Below, one piece after another: positions 5,244 through 12,069 of a stretch of 12,069 bases of DNA. The stretch is from assembly GCA_023264435.1 (NCBI GenBank), contig JAHFMK010000010.1, positions 1 through 12,069 on the forward strand, in the 5' to 3' direction. The DNA comes from Candidatus Kaiserbacteria bacterium. GTDB lineage: Bacteria > Patescibacteriota > Minisyncoccia > Phycocordibacterales > UBA918. The translations under genes and the position numbers were made by a program. Under the pieces are notes generated by a model. The model worked only from the letters and a program-made list of their open reading frames with translations, had not been told where the DNA came from and searched no databases. Position 1 is the stretch's first letter. Each line of letters begins with the position of its first letter.

Positions 5244-7604
5244 ATGTATACACATCTTGAACGTTTTGTACGTGCGACTAATTATTTGTCTGCTATTCAA
5301 TTATATTTGAAAGATAATTTTCTTTTGGAAGAGCCGCTTGCACCAGAGCACATTAAGGAACGACTGCTTGGACATTGGGGTACGTGTCCGGGTATTAATT
5401 TTGTATACGCACATCTCAATAGAGCAATACTCACTCACAATACACATATGATTTTTGTACTTGGTCCAGGACACGGCTTTCCTGCGATACAGGCAAATCT
5501 TTTTTTGGAAGGAACATTGAGTAAATATTACGCAGATGTACCACGCACGCTCCCCGGTATCAAATATATGGTCAAGCAATTTAGTTGGCCATATGGATTT
5601 CCGAGCCATAGTAATCCCGGTGCACCAGGTGTTATTCTTGAAGGTGGTGAATTGGGATATGCACTCTCAACCTCGTATGGTGCGGTACTCGATAATCCCG
5701 ATATGATTGCAGTGTGTCTGGTAGGTGATGGTGAAGCAGAGACAGGACCAACCGCCACCGCGTGGCATCTCAGTAAACTCATTGACCCAGCAACCAATGG
5801 TGCTGTGCTTCCCATTCTTCATCTAAACGGATACAAAATATCAGGCCCAACACTTATGGGACGTATGTCTGACGAAGACTTGCTCACGCTCTTCCAAGGA
5901 TATGGATATGAACCACATATCGTTGATGCGTATACAGAGGACAATCCGCACGAACGCATGAGTGTAGTTATGGATAACGCAATTAATCGTATTCGAGAAA
6001 TTCAACGAGGTTTCCGTGAGGGAAAGTACACTGAATTTCAAAAATTTCCTATGATTATTCTCCGTTCACCAAAAGGATGGGGAAGTATAAAGTCGCTTGA
6101 CGGAAAGAGAATTGAAGATAATCATCTCTCACATCAAGTCATTGCCGACAGAGCACGTACCGATGCCACTGAACGAGAAGCTCTTGAAGCGTGGCTTCGG
6201 TCATATGCATTTCATGAGCTTTTTGATGGTAAGAAGTTTCATGCAGATATTGAAGCGCTTATTCCACCACCTCAACTTCGCATGGGTGACAACCCGCACA
6301 CCATGGGTGGAGAACCGTATTACAAACCACTTATTCTCCCTAATACACAGGTATACTCTCGTACCGAAACGTGCCATCTGGACGGACCGAAGTGTGAGGA
6401 TGCAAGTAGTATGACCGCGGTTGGTGCATATCTCGGGGACGTATTGAGTCTTAATGCATCGTATCGTAATCTCCGAATTTTTTCTCCTGATGAAACATAT
6501 TCAAACAAACTCGACGCAGTCTTTGCGGTAACAAAGCGTTCCTTCATGCTTCCGCAGAAAGAGTGGGATAAAGACATGGCACATGATGGTCGTGTTATCG
6601 AGATGCTTTCAGAACATAGTTTACAAGGATTGATGCAAGGATATGTATTGACAGGTCGGCACGCGGTATTCGCTTCATACGAGGCATTTATGCAAATTAT
6701 TGCAAGTATGGCTGACCAATATGCAAAGTTTTTGCATATTGCTCGTGATGTTACATGGCGTGGTGATGTGCCATCACTCAATTATATTTTGACATCAGGT
6801 GCGTGGCGACAGGAGCATAATGGATTTTCACACCAAAACCCAGGGTTTATTGATGATATGTTGCAACGACAAGGTTGTTTCGTGAATGTGTATTTTCCTC
6901 CCGATGTAAATAGTGCACTCAAAGTAATGGAGCGTGTACTCACTTCAAAAAATGAAATGAATATAATTGTCATGGAAAAACGTCCTGTACCATGTTGGCG
7001 TACCGAAGCGGAGGCATCAAAGGATGTTGCAGAGGGTATTTCAGTTTGGGATTTTGCGAGTGATAAAGACCCTCATATGGTATTTAGTGCCGTGGGAGAT
7101 TATCTCACGAAAGAAACGCTTGCTGCTATTACCATCGTTCGCTCCGAAATACCAATGATGCGTTTTCGATTTGTAAATATTCTTGCACTCTCCGCACTTG
7201 GACTTGGTGATGCGCAGTGCCGTGTGCTACCCCATGATATTGATTACTACTTTACAGTGAACAAGCGAGTCGTTATCAACTTCCATGGGTATCCGCAAAC
7301 TATCAAACAGGTATTATTTGATTATGGGTGTGAGACAAGTCGGTTTACCGTGCATGGTTATGAAGAGCACGGGTCTACGACAACACCATTCGATATGTTT
7401 GTGCGAAACAAAACAGATAGATTTAGTCTCGCGATGGAGGCATTTATTATCGCAGAAGAAGAAGGTCTCATTACGGTAAAAGAGAGGTATCAATTGTGTG
7501 AAAAGTATACACAAAAATTAGCAGATCATCGTTCCTATATCATAGAACATGGGGACGACCCAAAGGAAATATACGATTGGATATGGACACCACGCTCATC
7601 ATAA
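5244..7604 (+). CDS. xfp: Xylulose-5-phosphate/fructose-6-phosphate phosphoketolase
   Basis: Thiamine diphosphate enzyme that splits xylulose 5-phosphate (and often fructose 6-phosphate) with phosphate into acetyl phosphate and glyceraldehyde 3-phosphate (or erythrose 4-phosphate). The 786 residues match the family's usual 790-830. Seen: LLGHWGTCPG (41-50, H44), GPGHGFP (74-80, H77; the usual GGP is GFP), PSHSNPGAPG (120-129, H122), EGGELGYALS, the ThDP motif GDGEAETGP (161-169), PILHLNGYKISGPT, PDETYSN with E417, and EHNGFSHQNPGF (524-535, H525 and H530). All key His and Glu residues are kept, so it should be active. The next gene, acetate kinase, overlaps it by 22 nt, giving a two-step route from sugar phosphate to acetate and ATP. 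Xylulose or fructose preference cannot be told from sequence alone. Confidence 0.95.
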   Translation: MYTHLERFVRATNYLSAIQLYLKDNFLLEEPLAPEHIKERLLGHWGTCPGINFVYAHLNRAILTHNTHMIFVLGPGHGFPAIQANLFLEGTLSKYYADVPRTLPGIKYMVKQFSWPYGFPSHSNPGAPGVILEGGELGYALSTSYGAVLDNPDMIAVCLVGDGEAETGPTATAWHLSKLIDPATNGAVLPILHLNGYKISGPTLMGRMSDEDLLTLFQGYGYEPHIVDAYTEDNPHERMSVVMDNAINRIREIQRGFREGKYTEFQKFPMIILRSPKGWGSIKSLDGKRIEDNHLSHQVIADRARTDATEREALEAWLRSYAFHELFDGKKFHADIEALIPPPQLRMGDNPHTMGGEPYYKPLILPNTQVYSRTETCHLDGPKCEDASSMTAVGAYLGDVLSLNASYRNLRIFSPDETYSNKLDAVFAVTKRSFMLPQKEWDKDMAHDGRVIEMLSEHSLQGLMQGYVLTGRHAVFASYEAFMQIIASMADQYAKFLHIARDVTWRGDVPSLNYILTSGAWRQEHNGFSHQNPGFIDDMLQRQGCFVNVYFPPDVNSALKVMERVLTSKNEMNIIVMEKRPVPCWRTEAEASKDVAEGISVWDFASDKDPHMVFSAVGDYLTKETLAAITIVRSEIPMMRFRFVNILALSALGLGDAQCRVLPHDIDYYFTVNKRVVINFHGYPQTIKQVLFDYGCETSRFTVHGYEEHGSTTTPFDMFVRNKTDRFSLAMEAFIIAEEEGLITVKERYQLCEKYTQKLADHRSYIIEHGDDPKEIYDWIWTPRSS

Positions 7605-8749
7605 ACACTGGAAGCTCATCAAAAAAATATGCTCTCTATCGCGAGGGTGTTGCGGTTTTTTCCGCGGAATACGAACATACAGGCAAGGGGCTTGGACGGT
7701 GTGTCGAGCAAAATGGTACTCGATTGTGTTGTGATGAGGTGCCCGAAAGACAGTTCGCAGATGCGCTTCTGGATGTGATACGTCTTGCACTTGTTGAGCG
7801 AATTATTCTCAAAAAAGAAGATATCAATCGTGTCGGTATTCGCATTGTTGCACCCGGTACCTATTTCACTACCCATCGACTTGTTGACGACATGTATCAA
7901 GTGCGTCTCAGTGAGGCATGTGTTTTTGCACCACTTCATATACCGCATCAGCTCGTTGAGCTTGAAGGAGTGCGAACACATCTTGCCCATGCACGAATTA
8001 TTGGTATTTCTGATAGTGCGTTTCATGTCACGATGCCCACATCTGCACATCGGTACAGTGTGTCATCTGCCGAATCACAACGTATCGATTTGTATCGATT
8101 TGGGTATCATGGATTATCAACAGCATCAGTGGTGCGTCAGGTGTATGAAAAAACAGGAGCTATGCCTCCCCGCATCGTAGTATGTCACGTGGGAAGTGGT
8201 GTCAGTGTGACGGCACTTCGTGATGGAAAAAGTATTGATACTACTATGGGATTTGCTCCAACAAGTGGACTGATTATGGGAACACGTGCAGGTGATATTG
8301 ACCCCTCCGCACTGCTGTATCTTTTGAAGATGAATAATAATATTGACTGTGTTGAACAGATGTTGGAGATGAATGGAGGACTCAAAGGATTGCTCGGTAC
8401 AAGCGACCTGCGTGTTGCTCTCGATAGGGAAGCACGTGGTGAGAGAGAAGCACAGGATGCAGTAAAAATGTTTTTTACTGCCATTAGAAAAGCAATTGGT
8501 GCGATGACCGCACTTCTCGGTGGTGTTGATGCACTCGTGCTCACTGCTACCGCCGTAGAACGAAATCCGTATGTTCGTGCCCGTATATGCAATGACTTCG
8601 CATATCTCGGTATATGTATTGATACAATAAAGAACGAAGAATGTATGGCACGACCAGGCATTATCAGTACTACTGATTCCTCCGTGCTTGTGTATGTGAT
8701 GCATACTCGAGAGATGAATGAGATGGCACGGATTGCAAGCGTGTTTTAA
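7583..8749 (+). CDS. ackA: Divergent acetate kinase
   Basis: Acetate/propionate kinase fold of 388 residues, expected to make ATP and acetate from acetyl phosphate. Kept family marks are NTGSSSKKYALY at the N-terminus, an Arg in GIRIVAPG, the Asp in SDSAFHVTM, the His in FGYHG, the His in CHVGSG, GTRAGDIDPS, and the Glu near the C-terminus (TREMNEMA). Changed positions: HRVVHGG reads IRIVAPG, PLHNPP reads PLHIPH, GFHGTSH reads GYHGLST, CHLGNG reads CHVGSG, and the nucleotide loop TAGIGEN reads TATAVER. The gene overlaps xfp by 22 nt, which implies translational coupling. An in-frame TTG at 7577 has AAAGGA 9 nt upstream and is an alternative start; ATG 7583 gives the usual N-terminus. Context strongly favours an acetyl phosphate kinase, but altered nucleotide use is possible. 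Confidence 0.85.
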   Translation: MDTTLIINTGSSSKKYALYREGVAVFSAEYEHTGKGLGRCVEQNGTRLCCDEVPERQFADALLDVIRLALVERIILKKEDINRVGIRIVAPGTYFTTHRLVDDMYQVRLSEACVFAPLHIPHQLVELEGVRTHLAHARIIGISDSAFHVTMPTSAHRYSVSSAESQRIDLYRFGYHGLSTASVVRQVYEKTGAMPPRIVVCHVGSGVSVTALRDGKSIDTTMGFAPTSGLIMGTRAGDIDPSALLYLLKMNNNIDCVEQMLEMNGGLKGLLGTSDLRVALDREARGEREAQDAVKMFFTAIRKAIGAMTALLGGVDALVLTATAVERNPYVRARICNDFAYLGICIDTIKNEECMARPGIISTTDSSVLVYVMHTREMNEMARIASVF

Positions 8750-8797
8750 TACAGAGAAACCAATACACTCACAATGTGTCAATATTTTTGTGTTACC

Positions 8798-8806
8798 TGA
8801 TAGTAT
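8798..8806 (+). promoter_or_regulatory. Extended -10 before the histidine kinase
   Basis: TG-A-TAGTAT at 8798-8806, then AAGTGT (6 nt) and the ATG at 8813, so transcription would start at the start codon. No -35 match and no ribosome binding site are seen. Confidence 0.5.
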
Positions 8807-8812
8807 AAGTGT

Positions 8813-10102
8813 ATGAAGACCATTTCTTCAAATATGAGTGCGTTGTTTGTGTCTGTTATTGTTTGCGTGGTCATGCTTGGCACAACTCTTTTTTTCTGGA
8901 AAAATTTTTCTATTCCTTCAGCGTATCTTGAACAAAGTTTTCTTGGCGCAATACTTTTTTGTATCACACTCCTCACAGTACTCATTTATCAATCGAGAAA
9001 GATTTATGATAGCGCACACTCACTCGCTCGTTCAATGACACGAGACATGCTCGAAGATTCGCAGGAATTATTTCCGCATCTTTTTCGAAAGAGCCCTCTC
9101 CCATACATTGTGATAGATGATAGTGGGGTAGTCACTGCTATGAATATAGCTGTGGCACGACTTTTTTCTGTGGAGCTTGATGTGCTTGTAGGTATTAATA
9201 TCTTTTTATTTCTTGTAGATGATGAAGGAGGTAAAGCAACACTTATACCTGAATATTTTAAAGAAGAAAAATCATTGAATGAAGTTGAAGTGCAGATTAG
9301 AAGACCTGACGGCGTATTGCGATGGGTCTCACTTTCATTATTTTCGTTTCGTGATAGGACGAGAAAAAAGCAAGGACTCCTTACTCTTGTTGATATTACG
9401 AAACAAAAACAAGTGGATAAAGCTAAGACAGAATTTGTCTCACTCGCATCTCATCAGTTGCGTACTCCTATTTCTGCGATGAAGTGGAATGTGGAATTAC
9501 TTGTTTCCGCAAGTGAAGGGACGTTTACCCCACTCCAAAAAACGTATGCAGATAAAATAGCACGAAATATTGACCGTATGGACATGCTTGTCGCCGATTT
9601 TCTTAATGTATCAAAATTGGAGCTTGGTACACTTGAAGTGCAGTATACAACACTTGACCTTGTTGCGTTTATACAAGGAATTGTCGATGAATATATTATT
9701 CTTGCACAAAAAAAGAATGTTCAAATTACTATTGATTGGGATACCATAACAAAATCAATATTATCTGACAGCAATCTTTTGCATATGATTATTAGCAATG
9801 TAATAGGGAATGCAGTAAAGTACACTCCATCGGGAGGTGTGGTGCGTGTGCATGTTCAATACGATGGTGCACATATAATGTTTGTTATTTCTGATACAGG
9901 TATCGGTATTCCCGAAGAGGAACAAGGAATGATATTTTCAAAACTTTTTCGAGGTACGAATGCACAGACCGAAATTATCGAAGGTACCGGATTAGGGCTC
10001 TATATTGTACAAGAAGCAGTCCATATACTCGGTGGTACGATTACTTTCATTTCACATGAAGGAAGAGGGTCCGTGTTTACGGTTACTTTGCCTATAAAGT
10101 AG
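8813..10102 (+). CDS. Membrane PAS sensor histidine kinase
   Basis: Two-component sensor of 429 residues. Two transmembrane helices (about 9-28 and 43-60) enclose only a short loop, so there is no large outside sensor domain. A PAS domain spans about 85-195 (PYIVIDDSGVVTAMN to LLTLVDITKQKQ). The HisKA domain has the phosphorylated His at 214 in FVSLASHQLRTPISAMKW. The ATPase domain shows the N box (ISNVIGNAVKYTPSGG, N329/N333), G1 (DTGIGIP, 361-367), an F-box-like FSKLFRG (375-381) and G2 (GTGLGLYIV, 391-399). All catalytic boxes are intact. It is followed 53 nt later by a response regulator, its likely partner. The signal is probably read in the cytoplasm or the membrane; its nature is unknown. 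Confidence 0.93.
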   Translation: MKTISSNMSALFVSVIVCVVMLGTTLFFWKNFSIPSAYLEQSFLGAILFCITLLTVLIYQSRKIYDSAHSLARSMTRDMLEDSQELFPHLFRKSPLPYIVIDDSGVVTAMNIAVARLFSVELDVLVGINIFLFLVDDEGGKATLIPEYFKEEKSLNEVEVQIRRPDGVLRWVSLSLFSFRDRTRKKQGLLTLVDITKQKQVDKAKTEFVSLASHQLRTPISAMKWNVELLVSASEGTFTPLQKTYADKIARNIDRMDMLVADFLNVSKLELGTLEVQYTTLDLVAFIQGIVDEYIILAQKKNVQITIDWDTITKSILSDSNLLHMIISNVIGNAVKYTPSGGVVRVHVQYDGAHIMFVISDTGIGIPEEEQGMIFSKLFRGTNAQTEIIEGTGLGLYIVQEAVHILGGTITFISHEGRGSVFTVTLPIK

Positions 10103-10116
10103 GCAGTTTCATATAG

Positions 10117-10122
10117 TATAAT
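10117..10122 (+). promoter_or_regulatory. Consensus -10 upstream of the response regulator
   Basis: A perfect TATAAT, 33 nt before the ATG at 10156. It is directly followed by a three-codon mini-ORF (ATG AAT ACG TAA, 10126-10137). A transcript from here would have a leader of about 27 nt without a ribosome binding site. Confidence 0.35.
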
Positions 10123-10142
10123 AAAATGAATACGTAACACAT

Positions 10143-10148
10143 TATATT
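10143..10148 (+). promoter_or_regulatory. -10 element, leaderless promoter of the response regulator
   Basis: TATATT followed by ACACACC (7 nt) and the ATG at 10156, the same spacing as at the other genes. It would let the response regulator be made apart from the kinase. Confidence 0.4.
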
Positions 10149-10155
10149 ACACACC

Positions 10156-10542
10156 ATGAATACTAATACTCACAAAAATAAAATTCTTATTGTAGAAGAT
10201 GAAATTGATTTACGAGACGCACTGGTCACTGCATTCACGTATGAAGGATTTTTGACATTGGTTGCAGGAGATGGAGAGGAAGGGCTTTCTGTTGCTGAAG
10301 CTGAAGCACCAAACCTTATACTTCTTGATATTTCTATGCCGAAAATGAATGGATTGACGATGCTCAAAAAGCTCCGTGAGACGGCGTGGGGTAAGGATAC
10401 AAAAGTTATTGTGATGACGGTACTCGATGATTTGTCAAAAGTCGCCGAAGTTATGGATGCAGGTGGTGATGAGTATGTAGTCAAAACACAGGTGACACTT
10501 ACAGAAATCGTGCAAAAGGTGAAGCATAAATTGGATTTATAA
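10156..10542 (+). CDS. Receiver-only response regulator
   Basis: A 128-residue CheY-like receiver with no output domain. The acidic pocket is E14/D15 (LIVEDE), the phosphorylated Asp is D58 in LLDISMP, the switch Thr is T88 in VIVMTV, and the conserved Lys is K110 in YVVKT. The domain fills the whole protein, so it must act by protein contacts or pass the phosphate on, not by binding DNA. It lies 53 nt after the histidine kinase gene, its likely partner, and is followed by a terminator. Target unknown. Confidence 0.93.
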   Translation: MNTNTHKNKILIVEDEIDLRDALVTAFTYEGFLTLVAGDGEEGLSVAEAEAPNLILLDISMPKMNGLTMLKKLRETAWGKDTKVIVMTVLDDLSKVAEVMDAGGDEYVVKTQVTLTEIVQKVKHKLDL

Positions 10543-10579
10543 ATACTGGTGCAGTAGTAGAATGACTACACAGTTCGGC

Positions 10580-10603
10580 AAAAATCCCTTCTGGGGATTT
10601 TTT
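10580..10603 (+). terminator. Rho-independent terminator after the two-component genes
   Basis: AAAAATCCC (10580-10588) pairs with GGGATTTTT (10594-10602), loop TTCTG, and the right arm ends in a T-run. It lies 37 nt after the response regulator stop and separates that unit from the methyltransferase. Confidence 0.88.
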
Positions 10604-10645
10604 GTTTATTTCAGGATTATATTTTTTCTTATGAAAATATAGGTA

Positions 10646-10654
10646 TGCTATATT
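10646..10654 (+). promoter_or_regulatory. Extended -10 before the DNA methyltransferase
   Basis: TG-C-TATATT at 10646-10654. The predicted start near 10661 gives a leader of about 15 nt to the ATG at 10676. This is the only clear case here with a longer gap, and still no ribosome binding site is seen (TTCAAAATAATGT). Confidence 0.45.
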
Positions 10655-10675
10655 ATAGATACTTCAAAATAATGT

Positions 10676-12069
10676 ATGACGATTACACAGAGTAAGAAAA
10701 AATCACTTGGACAAGTGTTTACCCCTCCATGGGTGGTAGATATTATTCTCGAGAGACTCCGGTATGATTCAGCACACATTTTGGGTAAGTATGTTTTTGA
10801 ACCTGGTTGCGGTGATGGAAACTTTTTGTATGCAATTGTGCAGAGGTATATACAATACGCACAAGAAAATAAATATTCACAGGAGGAAATTGCACTCGGG
10901 TTAGAAAAATACATCTATGGTGTTGAAATAGACACCGAGGTATATAAAGCATGTCTTAAACGGCTGAATGAATATGCGTCAACATATGTTGGGCGTGAAA
11001 TTTCGTGGAATATATATAATCTTGATATTCTTGATATTCCAAAACAGCAGTTTCCAAAATTTGATTACGTTATAGGAAATCCACCATATGTCCGCATTCA
11101 TAATCTTGATAAAAAAAGACTGTCTGAAATCAAAGAGAGATTTCATTTTTGTAAAAATGGAATTATAGATTTATTTTTGGTATTTTTTGAGATAGGAATA
11201 TTTTCGCTTAGTGAAAATGGCCAGCTTGGATTTATTACACCAAATAGTTTTATCCATAACTCCACCTACGGTCAGTTTAGAGAGTATCTTCGTGACCATA
11301 TGCTTGTGAAGGAATTAATAAATTTTGGTGAGCACATAGTTTTTGATGATGCTTCTACGTATACCGCGATAACTATTTTGGATCAAAATCATCATAATCC
11401 GCGTATCGACTATTATGAATACGAAGATAAAAAATTGAAGTACATAAATACCATCAATACTGAATCCTTAAAATCTAAAAAATGGAATTTACTCAATAGT
11501 GATGATAGTAATTTTTTAGAGTCTTTGCATAGAAAAAATGAAAAAATAGCTGATTGTGCCGTTGTTCAGTATGGATTTGCAACACTTCGAGACGAAGTAT
11601 ATATTTTCCGAGGGAATAATTTTGGACATGGTTTGCAGGACGTTGTTTTAGAAGAGGAAGTGCTTTATCCCGTTGTGAAAGGTTCACGGTATAACGGAGA
11701 ACATGTAATGGATAAAATCCTCTATCCCTATCAAAGGATAGAAGGGCAATGGCGTGTAATTCCTGAGAATGTTTTGAGTGCGCAATACCCACGCACATAT
11801 AAATATTTATATTCACACCGTGAGCTTCTAGAAAAAAGAAGTATTGATACGAATGCGGTATGGTATGAATATGGAAGGAGTCAGGGAGTGCAAACAATCC
11901 ATAATGAAAAATTAGTCATAAGTCCTATTATAAAAGACCGTTTGAAGGTATTTAAAGTAGATAGGGATACTATGGTGTATTCGGGAATATATGTTTTTCT
12001 TGATAAAAATTCATCATATTCTCTCGATTATATAATGGAACGCTTGCAAAGTGATGAGTTTACTCGGTA
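10676..12069 (+). CDS. N6-adenine DNA methyltransferase, Eco57I/TaqI-like (3'-truncated by window edge)
   Basis: The frame opens at ATG 10676 and stays open to the last base (464 complete codons), so the C-terminus lies outside the window. Motif order is X (GQVFTPPWVVDIIL, 12-25), I (FEPGCGDGNFL, 41-51, S-adenosylmethionine site), II (GVEID, 82-86) and IV (NPPY, 135-138, catalytic). GQLGFITPNSF follows, as in TaqI/Eco57I-type enzymes. This order marks the gamma class of amino-methyltransferases. From about residue 290 comes a likely target-recognition region (VVQYGFATLRDEVYIFRG, LYPVVKGSRY, WYEYGRSQG). No nuclease domain precedes the methylase, so it is an orphan, half of a restriction-modification pair, or a type IIG enzyme with a later domain. 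It has its own promoter after a terminator, as a transferable unit would. Recognition site unknown. Confidence 0.9.
   Translation, partial: MTITQSKKKSLGQVFTPPWVVDIILERLRYDSAHILGKYVFEPGCGDGNFLYAIVQRYIQYAQENKYSQEEIALGLEKYIYGVEIDTEVYKACLKRLNEYASTYVGREISWNIYNLDILDIPKQQFPKFDYVIGNPPYVRIHNLDKKRLSEIKERFHFCKNGIIDLFLVFFEIGIFSLSENGQLGFITPNSFIHNSTYGQFREYLRDHMLVKELINFGEHIVFDDASTYTAITILDQNHHNPRIDYYEYEDKKLKYINTINTESLKSKKWNLLNSDDSNFLESLHRKNEKIADCAVVQYGFATLRDEVYIFRGNNFGHGLQDVVLEEEVLYPVVKGSRYNGEHVMDKILYPYQRIEGQWRVIPENVLSAQYPRTYKYLYSHRELLEKRSIDTNAVWYEYGRSQGVQTIHNEKLVISPIIKDRLKVFKVDRDTMVYSGIYVFLDKNSSYSLDYIMERLQSDEFTR

Noticed and set aside
5143..5253. In-frame N-terminal extension of the cysQ-like gene
   Set aside because: The extra 37 residues are unlike the family's N-terminus, would overlap the divergent xfp start, and the best promoter in the window sits within them.
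6320..6781. 153-codon open frame on the - strand opposite xfp
   Set aside because: It is a shadow of the well-conserved phosphoketolase frame; no promoter or family motif supports it.
8126..8782. 218-codon open frame on the - strand opposite ackA
   Set aside because: Its His/Cys/Ser/Thr-rich composition is what the antisense of a coding region gives, and the + strand gene has conserved motifs throughout.
8751..8790. Possible terminator between ackA and the histidine kinase
   Set aside because: The stem is only 4 bp (ACAC/GTGT) and the T-run is 6 nt away; too weak to call.
1..12069. CRISPR array, tRNA, rRNA, insertion sequence, or recoded UGA
   Set aside because: No regularly spaced repeats, cloverleaf, transposase or terminal repeats were seen; UGA ends a normal gene at 4183 and no recognised gene is interrupted by an in-frame UGA.

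Overview
The window reads as part of a small-genome bacterium, most likely a member of the Candidate Phyla Radiation (Patescibacteria), with a Parcubacteria-type lineage as best guess. Supporting signs are a compact, AT-leaning sequence, short intergenic gaps, a minimal infC-rpmI-rplT operon, a phosphoketolase/acetate-kinase pair as an energy module, divergent versions of universal enzymes, and almost no Shine-Dalgarno sequences. TAA, TAG and TGA all act as stops and Trp is TGG, so the UGA-recoded Gracilibacteria/SR1 lineages are excluded. The taxonomic placement is inference.

Left part (1-2204, + strand): the end of a nucleoside diphosphate kinase gene and its terminator; then a separate structured RNA of about 185 nt with its own promoter and a strong terminator, which I read as a candidate 6S RNA; then a beta-CASP metallo-beta-lactamase ribonuclease. 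A long, perfect 24-bp hairpin separates this block from the convergent ribosomal operon.

Centre left (2270-3640, - strand): infC (TTG start, structured leader), rpmI and rplT. Upstream, with its own promoter and terminator, is a possible 22-residue membrane peptide. Divergent from it is a 160-residue single-pass membrane protein of unknown function, whose gene contains a perfect 23-bp inverted repeat. A 39-codon ORF follows and converges on a CysQ/inositol-monophosphatase-family gene (- strand).

Centre right (5244-8749, + strand): phosphoketolase and an overlapping divergent acetate kinase. The first makes acetyl phosphate from sugar phosphates and the second would make ATP and acetate from it. 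The acetate kinase lacks several usual active-site and nucleotide-loop residues.

Right part (8813-12069, + strand): a membrane PAS sensor histidine kinase, a receiver-only response regulator, a terminator, and a gamma-class N6-adenine DNA methyltransferase that is still open at the window's end.

A pattern runs through the whole window: -10-like hexamers, several with a TG extension, lie only 6-9 nt before the start codons of most separately transcribed genes, on both strands. This points to leaderless mRNAs as the usual mode of expression here.
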